This document shows positions 1-7,411 of a DNA stretch of 64,000 nt, in pieces. Below the pieces are notes generated by a model. The model worked only from the letters and a program-made list of their open reading frames with translations. It did not search any database and was not told the DNA's origin. Source of the DNA: Treponema sp. (GTDB taxonomy: Bacteria > Spirochaetota > Spirochaetia > Treponematales > Treponemataceae); assembly GCA_024402635.1 (NCBI GenBank), contig JAKSTJ010000008.1, forward strand, positions 1 to 64,000, written 5' to 3'. A program made the position numbers and the translations under genes. Positions within the stretch are counted from its first letter, which is position 1; each line of letters opens with the position of its first letter.

Positions 1-54
1 TTTTTTATTTTTTCATCTGTTGCACTTGCAATTACAATCTACCGCCTTCCCCTC

Positions 55-125
55 GCTGCAGCCAGCCCGCTGTCTTCCGCTACCCCTTCCAACGGGCTTC
101 AAACGCCAGCCCGTAACCCCCGGCT
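55..125. repeat. GC-rich inverted-repeat island in spacer
   Basis: The first 140 bases are markedly more GC-rich than the surroundings and contain no credible gene. ACGGGCT at 92-98 can pair with AGCCCGT at 108-114 (loop of 9), and AGCCCG at 64-69 can instead pair with CGGGCT at 93-98, so two mutually exclusive hairpins are possible. The pyrimidine-rich run inside the longer loop resembles the loop of the island at 38170-38280. It is probably a dispersed non-coding element; mobility is not shown. Confidence 0.5.
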
Positions 126-185
126 TTAACGTCCTTAATTTCACCATACAATTTTTTTTCACTTGCCGATTGTTCTGTTCCGTTC

Positions 186-379
186 AGCAAATTGTTCTTC
201 AATTTTACTCTGTCCCTAACGTCACCAATCGATTCATTTTATAACTGCACATTATTCTGTGACGTTTAATAGTTTTGTTCCAAAACTATGTGGCAAATTG
301 TTCTTCAATTTTACTCTGTCCCATTTGTCACAAATTCTTCATTCTTAATTCTTCATTTTTAATTTTTAATTTTAATTCT
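186..379. repeat. Dispersed spacer repeat, copy A (partner at 9232-9435)
   Basis: This block reappears at 9232-9435. Shared parts, in order: a CAAATT-TTCTT half unit ending in CTCTGTCCC; AACGTCAC (218-225) facing GTGACGTT (259-266) around an unconserved loop; the hairpin TAGTTTTG-TTC-CAAAACTA (270-288); a second half unit ending in CTCTGTCCCATTTGTCA; and an AT-rich tail of repeated TTCTTAATT/TTTTTAATT words (about 333-379). The arms are conserved while the loop differs, as expected for an element kept for its folded form. No ORF is supported; a short frame at 20-244 is low-complexity and lacks an RBS. Confidence 0.75.
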
Positions 380-383
380 TCCC

Positions 384-412
384 TTGAGTATTTATCTTAA
401 CTCAGATAGAAT
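384..412 (+). promoter_or_regulatory. Sigma70-type promoter of fhs
   Basis: TTGAGT (384-389), a 17-base spacer and TAGAAT (407-412) fit a housekeeping promoter. Transcription would begin near 419, giving a leader of about 30 nt that carries AAAGGTG (437-443) ahead of the ATG at 450. A longer reading frame beginning at TTG 384 would start inside the -35 element itself, which argues against that start. Confidence 0.65.
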
Positions 413-449
413 GAAATTCACTATTTCTTCTATACCAAAGGTGAATATT

Positions 450-2126
450 ATGACAGATATCGAAATTGCTCAAAAAAACGTAATGATTCCTATTACGGAT
501 GTTGCTTCTAAAATTGGCATTCAGGCAGATCAGCTTGAATTGTACGGTCCTTATAAGGCAAAACTTTCTTTTAATGAACTTAAAACCCTTCAGCAAAAAG
601 CCTCTAAAAATCCTGGAAAATTGATTCTTGTTACAGCAGTCACACCAACACCTGCTGGCGAAGGAAAATCTACTGTTTCCATTGGTCTTGCTGACGGATT
701 AAATAAAATTGGCAAAAAAACTGTTGTTGCTCTTAGAGAACCATCTTTAGGCCCTTGTTTTGGTGTTAAAGGTGGAGCTTGTGGCGGCGGTTATGCACAG
801 ATTGTTCCTATGGAGGAAATCAATCTTCATTTTACTGGTGACCTTCACGCTATTTCAATTGCAAATAATCTTATTGCAGCTCTTATTGATAATCATATTC
901 AGCAAGGCAATGTTTTAAATATTGATCCACGAACTATTTCATGGAAACGTTGTGTTGATTTAAACGATCGTGCCCTCAGAAATATTATAATTGGTCTTGG
1001 TGGCCGTATGCAGGGTGTTCCTCGTGAAGATCATTTTACAATTGCTGTTGCTTCTGAAATTATGGCTATTGTTTGTCTTTCAAAAACTATTTCAGATCTT
1101 AAACAACGTTTGAATAATATTGTAATTGGTCAAAATTACGACAAGCAAAATATAACATTTGGTCAGCTTAAATGTACTGGTGCAATTGCCGCATTATTAA
1201 AAGATGTAATTAAACCTAATATGGTTCAAACTCTGGAAAAAAATCCTGCTTTTGTTCATGGCGGTCCATTTGCCAATATCGCTCACGGATGTAATTCTGT
1301 AAATGCAACAATTTGTGCTCTTGCTACTGGTGATTATGTTGTTACTGAAGCTGGTTTTGCTGCGGATTTAGGTGCAGAAAAATTCCTTGATATTAAATGC
1401 AGAAATGCAGGATTAAAACCAAATGCTGTTGTAATTGTAGCAACTATCAGAGCGCTCAAAATGCATGGTGGAGTTGCAAAAGCAGATTTAAGCAAGCCAG
1501 ATTGTGCTGCTTTGGAAAAAGGTTTTGCTAACCTTAAAACTCATATTGAAAATATTGCCAAATTTGGTTTACCAGCTGTTGTTGCTGTTAATAAATTCAT
1601 TACTGATACTGATGAAGAAATTGCTCTTTTACAGAAATTGTGTGAATCTGTTGGTTCTAAAGCAGTTCTTAGCGAAGGCTGGGGAAAAGGTGGCGAAGGT
1701 ACTATAGAACTTGCAAAAGCTGTAGCTGAAATTGCAGACAGTGGTAAAGCTGATTTTAAACCTCTTTATGAACTTGAACTTCCACTGGCAGATAAAATCA
1801 AGAAAATTGCTACAGAAATTTACCGTGCAAAAGATGTAGACATTGATCCTGCCGCTCTTAAAAAGCTTAAAACTTTCGAAGAAAACGGTTACGGTAATCT
1901 TCCTGTATGTATTGCAAAAACTCAGAATTCAATTTCTCACGACCCAAAACTTATTGGTGCACCAGAAGGTTTTACATTCCCAGTTCGTGATGTACAGCTT
2001 TATGCAGGTGCAGGTTTTGTAGTTGCTCTTGCAGGCGATATTATGACAATGCCAGGTTTACCAAAAGCACCTGCCGCATTAGATATTGATGTAGATGATG
2101 ATGGAATAATTACCGGCTTGTTCTAA
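450..2126 (+). CDS. fhs: Formate--tetrahydrofolate ligase
   Basis: ATP-dependent synthesis of 10-formyl-THF from formate and THF, a cytoplasmic one-carbon entry step used for purines, initiator fMet-tRNA and, in acetogenic pathways, CO2 fixation. The 558-aa product matches the usual family length (about 556). The nucleotide-binding segment [11 protein letters not shown] is at residues 65-75 and the conserved REPSLGP block at about 96-102. I start at ATG 450 because AAAGGTG precedes it by 6 bases and a clear promoter lies just upstream; the frame extends 22 codons further 5' but that part is promoter sequence. It is monocistronic, ending at a hairpin shared with the convergent gene. No other Wood-Ljungdahl genes are in the window, so the pathway context is open. 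Confidence 0.96.
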   Translation: MTDIEIAQKNVMIPITDVASKIGIQADQLELYGPYKAKLSFNELKTLQQKASKNPGKLILVTAVTPTPAGEGKSTVSIGLADGLNKIGKKTVVALREPSLGPCFGVKGGACGGGYAQIVPMEEINLHFTGDLHAISIANNLIAALIDNHIQQGNVLNIDPRTISWKRCVDLNDRALRNIIIGLGGRMQGVPREDHFTIAVASEIMAIVCLSKTISDLKQRLNNIVIGQNYDKQNITFGQLKCTGAIAALLKDVIKPNMVQTLEKNPAFVHGGPFANIAHGCNSVNATICALATGDYVVTEAGFAADLGAEKFLDIKCRNAGLKPNAVVIVATIRALKMHGGVAKADLSKPDCAALEKGFANLKTHIENIAKFGLPAVVAVNKFITDTDEEIALLQKLCESVGSKAVLSEGWGKGGEGTIELAKAVAEIADSGKADFKPLYELELPLADKIKKIATEIYRAKDVDIDPAALKKLKTFEENGYGNLPVCIAKTQNSISHDPKLIGAPEGFTFPVRDVQLYAGAGFVVALAGDIMTMPGLPKAPAALDIDVDDDGIITGLF

Positions 2127-2146
2127 TCAATAATTTTATAAAAAAG

Positions 2147-2193
2147 AAAAAAGCGTAGAGGAAAATTTTATAAGTTTCTTCTACGCTTTTTTT
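2147..2193. terminator. Bidirectional intrinsic terminator
   Basis: AAAAAAGCGTAGA (2147-2159) pairs with TCTACGCTTTTTT (2180-2192). The stem is flanked by A and T runs on both sides, so it can terminate fhs on the plus strand and the convergent regulator gene on the minus strand. Confidence 0.8.
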
Positions 2194-2194
2194 A

Positions 2195-3514
2195 TTAGTT
2201 CAACTTTTCGCCAAGTTTCTTTTTAAGTTCTTCAATTTCCGCTGAAAGTTCCAAAGTTCTTTGATTTTGTCTTACAACTCTCTGGGCTAAAAGTTTTGAA
2301 AGGAAAATACCATAATGTGGATCTTTTCTAATAAGATTTAAGAAACTTACTTTTGGAATTCTGATTAATTTTCCATCACCGGCAGACATAATTGTGGCAG
2401 AACGTCTGTCGTCTAAAAGGAATGCCATTTCTCCAATAAACATGTCATTTGGTGTAAGCACAGAAATTAATTTTCCATCGGCATAAACTCCATAACGACC
2501 AGAAACAATAAAGTATAAATCGTTGGAAGGTTCATTCTGCTGACAAACAATCTGTCTTGGTTCATAAGAAATAGTCTTAAATGGAACCATAATTCCTGGA
2601 ATTGTATTAGCTGTATCTTTCTGATTTCTTATTTCAAAGAATACTTTGTTTCCCTTATCGTTATATGTAATATTTGAAACCATATTTTTTGAAAGAAAAA
2701 TTCCTCTTCCATGGGTTTCTTCTGTATAATCCGAATTGATTCTTGAACGCCAGTCAAAACCATCACCTTCATCTTCAATACAGAATTTTGATTTGTCCTT
2801 GCCAATAATATAAGAAATTTTAATCTTTCGTTTTGCAATTTCAGGATCTTGTAATTTTTCTTTAATCAAATCAATAATATTGCCGCCGTTCATAAGACAA
2901 TTTGATTTTTCTTCATAAGTGATTTTACAGTTTCCATGTTCCAGAGCATTTGTAAGTAATTCCATAAAGGTTGTCTGTAAATCATAACGACCATCATCAC
3001 TAATTCGATTTGTACAATATAAATAATTTACAAGAAAACTGGTGAAAAGACGAATATCCATAGGATCATTTTCACTTATAAAACCACCTTTTTCCTGACC
3101 ACCCATTCTTTCCTGAATTCCACGATTAAACAGAAATTTCTGATTAATCCAGAGAATTTTTATTAAACGTTCAAAATTTTCCTTAAAAACATTTACAGGC
3201 TGTACAATAAGAATATTTGGATTTTTTCGTTCTTCTATTTTCTGAGCTTCTGTTCTGTCTTTTACAATTGCAATAATTCCACCATTATGAAGCCATGGAT
3301 CATTGTCAATTGCCGACAAAATTCTATTACAATCAATTTCTTCTGAAGTAAAATCAAGAACCTTTATTTCTGGAAGTTCATAATCAATAAATGCCAGTGC
3401 TTCATCTGTATCCGGATAAATCATTGGATCAAAATATTGTGAATATTTGTTGCAGGCATCTTTTATGACTTGTGCAATTTCCTTGTTTGTTGTTGAAATT
3501 AAAATCTTTTTCAT
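2195..3514 (-). CDS. HATPase (anti-sigma/histidine-kinase-like) fused to cyclic-nucleotide-binding domain
   Basis: A 439-aa cytoplasmic regulator in three parts. Residues 1-120 look like a degenerate receiver-type alpha/beta domain. Residues about 155-300 form a GHKL ATPase with N-box ELLTNALEHGN (185-195), G1 box DEGDGFDW (248-255) and GRGI (269-272); there is no DHp helix or phospho-acceptor His, so it resembles RsbW/SpoIIAB-type switch kinases more than sensor kinases. Residues about 318-415 form a CNB domain with the phosphate-binding cassette GEMAFLLDDRRSA (361-373, Arg371). The C-terminus is a short coiled coil. RBS-like AGGGAAAGAG precedes the ATG. Likely role: nucleotide-responsive partner-switching regulator; the partner is unknown and no anti-sigma antagonist lies nearby. 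Confidence 0.75.
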   Translation of the reverse strand: MKKILISTTNKEIAQVIKDACNKYSQYFDPMIYPDTDEALAFIDYELPEIKVLDFTSEEIDCNRILSAIDNDPWLHNGGIIAIVKDRTEAQKIEERKNPNILIVQPVNVFKENFERLIKILWINQKFLFNRGIQERMGGQEKGGFISENDPMDIRLFTSFLVNYLYCTNRISDDGRYDLQTTFMELLTNALEHGNCKITYEEKSNCLMNGGNIIDLIKEKLQDPEIAKRKIKISYIIGKDKSKFCIEDEGDGFDWRSRINSDYTEETHGRGIFLSKNMVSNITYNDKGNKVFFEIRNQKDTANTIPGIMVPFKTISYEPRQIVCQQNEPSNDLYFIVSGRYGVYADGKLISVLTPNDMFIGEMAFLLDDRRSATIMSAGDGKLIRIPKVSFLNLIRKDPHYGIFLSKLLAQRVVRQNQRTLELSAEIEELKKKLGEKLN

Positions 3515-3575
3515 ATACTCTTTCCCTTTTTCACTTTTTTATATATTATTTTATTACAATTGTTTATACAATTTC

Positions 3576-3649
3576 GACTCAGTAGCTCAGCTGGATAGAG
3601 CATCCGCCTCCTAAGCGGAAGGTCGTGCGTTCGAATCGCATTTGAGTCA
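3576..3649 (+). tRNA. tRNA-Arg (anticodon CCU)
   Basis: A full cloverleaf: acceptor GACTCAG (3576-3582)/TTGAGTC (3642-3648), D stem GCTC/GAGC, anticodon stem TCCGC/GCGGA around loop CTCCTAA (3608-3614) with anticodon CCT at 3610-3612, and T arm GTGCG-TTCGAAT-CGCAT. The discriminator is A3649 and CCA is not encoded. The last three bases are also the stop codon of the HAD gene on the opposite strand. CCU decodes the rare AGG arginine codon. Confidence 0.95.
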
Positions 3650-4294
3650 TTTATTTAAAGTATCATGTAAATTATAGACATCTTCTACTCCATTTACAAG
3701 AACTCCGCCCATTCCCATTTCTAAGGGCAATGCAATATCAAGATCATACCGATCTCCAACTGCAACACATTCTTCCGCCTTACAACCTAACAGTTCCAGA
3801 GCTTTTTCGAATGGTTCTTTTGCAGGTTTTGATTTGTAACATGTATCTAGTCCTACAATATCTTTAAAAAATTCTGAAATACCTATTGCGTCTAAAGTTT
3901 TACGGGCTGGTAAAACAGGATTATTTGTAACACAAATCAATTTATATTTTGAAGATAATTGTTTTAATTGTAAAACTAATTTTTCGTCGTAAGAAAGAAA
4001 ATCTTTTGGTTCAAGAAGCTGTTTCCGCCACTCTACACTTTGTTCAATTGGAATGCCAAAAGATAAAAGAGTATTTCCCAAACTGACTTTGCTTCCATTG
4101 TGTGTTTCTGCATATTTTTTTCTGTAGTCTGCAACCATTTTTCGTGCATCATCTGCAGAAATTCCTTTTAATCTGGCAAATTCTCTAACCTGACAATCAA
4201 CCTGCTCAAAAGCATATTTTGAACTGGTATATAAAGTTGAATCTATATCAAAAATAATGGCATTTATATTTTCTGGTAAATTAAAGGTTTTCAT
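3647..4294 (-). CDS. HAD-superfamily hydrolase
   Basis: A 215-aa phosphatase-type HAD protein with all four motifs: I DIDST (16-20, nucleophile Asp16, Asp18), II TNN (Thr123), III Lys156 in SKP, and IV GDRYDLD (180-186). The alpha-helical cap after motif I resembles pyrimidine 5'-nucleotidase or phosphoglycolate-type members; the substrate cannot be named. Its ATG overlaps the stop of the upstream FGGY kinase (TAATG), so translation is probably coupled, and it ends by overlapping the tRNA-Arg gene by 3 bp. As third gene after prs and a sugar kinase it may dephosphorylate a sugar or nucleotide metabolite (inference). Confidence 0.85.
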   Translation of the reverse strand: MKTFNLPENINAIIFDIDSTLYTSSKYAFEQVDCQVREFARLKGISADDARKMVADYRKKYAETHNGSKVSLGNTLLSFGIPIEQSVEWRKQLLEPKDFLSYDEKLVLQLKQLSSKYKLICVTNNPVLPARKTLDAIGISEFFKDIVGLDTCYKSKPAKEPFEKALELLGCKAEECVAVGDRYDLDIALPLEMGMGGVLVNGVEDVYNLHDTLNK

Positions 4295-5412
4295 TATTCA
4301 TCCTTTACAACAATTATATCTGCGGCTTCCTGCAATGAATTGAATTTTCCAAGACCATACCAGGCGGCACAGGCATCACCCAAAAGTTCTGAATTAGAAA
4401 ATTTACAAACTTCCAGCTTTATATTCAATTTATGAGCTTTTTTAGACATCCAGGTTTTATTCATGGTCTGTCCCCCTGTAACAGTCATAGATGCAGGGAA
4501 ATAAAAATTGTTTTCTTTCGCGTAGGCACGAAGTTTTTCCATACACTGATAAACTTTTTCAAGCCGTTTATTTTCAGAAAGTTTACTGCTTGTTGAAAGA
4601 AGTGCGGAAATATTCCAAAGCCCCGGAACTACAGAAGGCAAAAGTCTTAAGCCCTGGCAAGGAACTGGTCTGTCTATACAAAAATTAAAGCCTTCGCTGG
4701 AACCGGATCTGTCACAAATACGACCGGGACTTAAAGTTCCAGTCCCTACTAATGCTGCAGTAAAATCTGGCCCACATGAAAAAACAGGAATTTCTTCAAG
4801 GGCGAAATCTTTAAGTTTATAATCAAAAATTGTCTTTTCTGTAAGATTTCCAATCTTCTTTCCAAGCCCAATAAATTCCGGAAGTTTTTCAACTGGAATC
4901 TTTAAGTTTTCAAGCTGCTCATTTGTCCAGTAAGCAGAAATAAATCTATCTTCAGGTAAAACCGTTACAGCTTTACCAGTTAATTCATAAATCAAATATT
5001 CAGGCCCAGAAAAAATATACTGGGATTTTTCAAATTCCTGAGGAAATAAATCTTTAAATGCAATTATTTTTGGAAGGAACAAAGATTTTTCAACATAAGT
5101 TTTATCTATCTCATAATTTTCGTTCCATCTTAAAGTCATACCGCTTTTTGAAACAACTGTTGGACCATTTCCAGAAATTCCAACGGCTTTTATACATAAT
5201 TTATCGCTGCCGGTAATATTTAAAGCTTTTAACTGCTGTCTCATTTTATTCAATGAGATTCGTAAAGCATCATACCATTTTGAAGCAATAAAACGGTCAT
5301 TTGGATCAATAAACTTATATTTAGAAAAAGAAACGACTTCACCAGTGGCAGTAATTAATCCTGCTTTTAGCGAAGTCGTTCCAATGTCCACAGAGAGAAC
5401 AGTTTCAATCAT
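4294..5412 (-). CDS. Compact FGGY-family carbohydrate kinase
   Basis: A sugar kinase of the FGGY/actin-fold superfamily. The phosphate-1 loop DIGTTSLKAG lies at 9-18, the catalytic Asp is probably D216 in CGPDFTAAL, and RSGSSE (235-240) matches the domain-2 phosphate loop. At 372 aa it is over 100 residues shorter than typical FGGY kinases (about 480-530), although both ends look intact and the C-terminal TGGQTMN element survives; the family C-terminal helices and some insertions appear trimmed. It lies 13 bp after prs and overlaps the HAD gene by one base. Substrate unknown; a pentose would fit the prs neighbour, but this is only a guess. Confidence 0.8.
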   Translation of the reverse strand: MIETVLSVDIGTTSLKAGLITATGEVVSFSKYKFIDPNDRFIASKWYDALRISLNKMRQQLKALNITGSDKLCIKAVGISGNGPTVVSKSGMTLRWNENYEIDKTYVEKSLFLPKIIAFKDLFPQEFEKSQYIFSGPEYLIYELTGKAVTVLPEDRFISAYWTNEQLENLKIPVEKLPEFIGLGKKIGNLTEKTIFDYKLKDFALEEIPVFSCGPDFTAALVGTGTLSPGRICDRSGSSEGFNFCIDRPVPCQGLRLLPSVVPGLWNISALLSTSSKLSENKRLEKVYQCMEKLRAYAKENNFYFPASMTVTGGQTMNKTWMSKKAHKLNIKLEVCKFSNSELLGDACAAWYGLGKFNSLQEAADIIVVKDE

Positions 5413-5424
5413 CAGAGCCTTACT

Positions 5425-6711
5425 CTATTCAGATTTTTCCTGATTTTCTTCAGATGATTTTACATCCTGTGGGGTATTTTGTTTAACAACCTTTTCTATT
5501 ATGTTACGATTATCAAGAAGTTCACTAAGCGACTGATTGTAATGAATACGAGTGATTACATTTGCAAAAAGTCCGCTTACATCAGTACTAATGTACCATT
5601 CACGATTTAATAATTCTTCGTGATATACAGCGTTTGTACCAATGATTCTGTAGAACAAACCTTTTTCATAAGCTTCGTCAAAGTTTTTAATTGCATCTCC
5701 AGTAAAGAATGGAAGGGAAATTGCACAAATTACCTTTGTAGCACCCTGTTCTTTAAGGAACTGCATTGCTTTAAGTAAAGTTCCACCTGTACCAAGCATA
5801 TCATCTGCAAGGAAAGCAACTTTACCTTTTACATCACCTAAAAGCTTAACTGATTTGATGTTTGTTGAATGAGCATCCTGAGTTACGATAGAATAATCTC
5901 TTTCTTTGTAAATCATTGCAAGTGGAAGTTTTAATCCAGAAGCATAGAACTTGTTACGATCAATGGCACCTGTATCTGGTGATACAATAACCATGTCTTC
6001 TGTTTTACCAGTAAGATCAACAATCTTAGAAAGTTCACGAATAATCTGGTAACTTGCATGAAGATTATCAAGATTACATCTAGAGAAAGCATTAGGAATT
6101 TCGCGAGAATGCAAATCCAATGTAATGATTCTCGAAACACCCTGCATTTCATAAATGTGTCCTAAAAGACTTGCTGTAAGTCCTTCACGACCTTTTCTTT
6201 TATGCTGACGTGAATATGGATAAGCTGGAACAACCAAAGTAATGTTTCCTGCTCCTGCCATACGAACAGCATCAATTGTAACGAGTAAAGACATAACATG
6301 ATCGTTAACAGTCATTACAACGTCGTTTTTACCTTCGTTCAATTTAAGAACTTCATGGTTTTCAACATCCTGGAAAATGAATACATCTTTTCCGCGGACA
6401 GTGTCTAAAAGCTCGGTCTTAACCTCACCGTTAGCAAAATAAGTAAACCGTGCATTTACCTTAAATACAGGCGGTCTGTACTTATCTGTAGCACCTCTTA
6501 TACAAAGATCGCTAGTCTGCAAATCATTCTGCAGATTAATTCTCTGTACAAGCTCTTCTTTAGTCAGCTCATAACGCTTTGATACAACATCGTTCTTCAA
6601 AGTGAAGCGATGTTTGTACATGTGTTTAAGGTGCGTTATGACTTCATTGGCGAAAGCTTCGCCACCTGGACACGCAACAATCGCAAGACTTGTTGGTTCG
6701 GTATAAGGCAT
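5425..6711 (-). CDS. prs: Ribose-phosphate pyrophosphokinase (PRPP synthetase), long form
   Basis: Makes PRPP from ribose 5-phosphate and ATP for purine, pyrimidine, His, Trp and NAD synthesis. Diagnostic parts: VVPAYPYSRQHKRKG (160-174) flexible-loop region, TLDLHS (197-202) metal-binding segment, and the PRPP-binding loop ADDMLGTGGTL (302-312). The protein is 428 aa, against about 310-320 for classical bacterial Prs: it carries roughly 60-90 extra N-terminal residues, internal insertions and a charged tail after about 400. SD AGAGGT precedes the ATG. A weak promoter TTGAGT-N17-TATTTT may lie in the 121-bp spacer after iorB. Confidence 0.93.
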   Translation of the reverse strand: MPYTEPTSLAIVACPGGEAFANEVITHLKHMYKHRFTLKNDVVSKRYELTKEELVQRINLQNDLQTSDLCIRGATDKYRPPVFKVNARFTYFANGEVKTELLDTVRGKDVFIFQDVENHEVLKLNEGKNDVVMTVNDHVMSLLVTIDAVRMAGAGNITLVVPAYPYSRQHKRKGREGLTASLLGHIYEMQGVSRIITLDLHSREIPNAFSRCNLDNLHASYQIIRELSKIVDLTGKTEDMVIVSPDTGAIDRNKFYASGLKLPLAMIYKERDYSIVTQDAHSTNIKSVKLLGDVKGKVAFLADDMLGTGGTLLKAMQFLKEQGATKVICAISLPFFTGDAIKNFDEAYEKGLFYRIIGTNAVYHEELLNREWYISTDVSGLFANVITRIHYNQSLSELLDNRNIIEKVVKQNTPQDVKSSEENQEKSE

Positions 6712-6832
6712 AATAAGACCTCTTTTAATAGTGGGATTTGTACTTATAAAATACCATATCTGGTGCTTTTACTCAATAAACTATAGGTGAATTACACTAT
6801 ATTTTGAAACTAAATTTCTAGTAGAAAATAAT

Positions 6833-7402
6833 TTATGCATTATAACCCAGTTCAAAGGCTTTTTTATTCATCTCCAGGAACTGAGGTTTTACAAGTTTTT
6901 CAATTGCAGAAATCCAGGATTCTTTTGGAAAATCCATGTATTTTGCAAGACGTCCCATTAAAACTATATTTACAGATTTTGAAGTTCCAGCCTGTTCCGC
7001 AAGAGAAAGACAATCCAAAGCATCAACTTTTATTCCGCCCTGCTGCATTTTACCAATCAAATCTTCAGGATAAACAGCAGCACCTGTAATAACCGGCATT
7101 GGATCAATTTTCTGAGTATTTACAACAATCTGTCCATCTTTTTTAAGATAATCAACATAACGGGCTGCTTCCAATTGTTCAAAGGAAACAATAAAATCAG
7201 CTTCTCCTTTATCAATAATTGGAGAATAAACTTTATCACCATAGCGGACATAAGTTACAACACTACCACCCCGCTGACTCATTCCATGAACTTCACTGAC
7301 TTTTACATCATAACCGCCATCAAGCAAAACCCGACCAAGAGTTTTTGAAGCAAGCAAAGCCCCCTGTCCACCAACACCAACAATCATTATATTTTTTGTC
7401 AT
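6833..7402 (-). CDS. iorB: Indolepyruvate:ferredoxin oxidoreductase, beta (gamma-domain) subunit
   Basis: The 189-aa small subunit of the TPP-dependent 2-oxoacid oxidoreductase that converts indolepyruvate and other aryl-pyruvates to acyl-CoA, reducing ferredoxin. The characteristic GVGGQG (9-14) and HGMSQRGGSV motif of the POR gamma domain are present. It follows iorA with a 9-bp gap and has its own SD AGGAG. It is expected to act with iorA in amino-acid fermentation in the cytoplasm. Confidence 0.93.
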   Translation of the reverse strand: MTKNIMIVGVGGQGALLASKTLGRVLLDGGYDVKVSEVHGMSQRGGSVVTYVRYGDKVYSPIIDKGEADFIVSFEQLEAARYVDYLKKDGQIVVNTQKIDPMPVITGAAVYPEDLIGKMQQGGIKVDALDCLSLAEQAGTSKSVNIVLMGRLAKYMDFPKESWISAIEKLVKPQFLEMNKKAFELGYNA

Positions 7403-7411
7403 AATTATCTC

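Noticed and set aside
20-244. 74-codon open frame in the first spacer
   Set aside because: Runs through the inverted-repeat island and repeat copy A, has no RBS and no protein-like composition.
384-449. Extended N-terminus for formate-THF ligase
   Set aside because: The first codon is the promoter -35; the extension is absent from the family and lacks an RBS.
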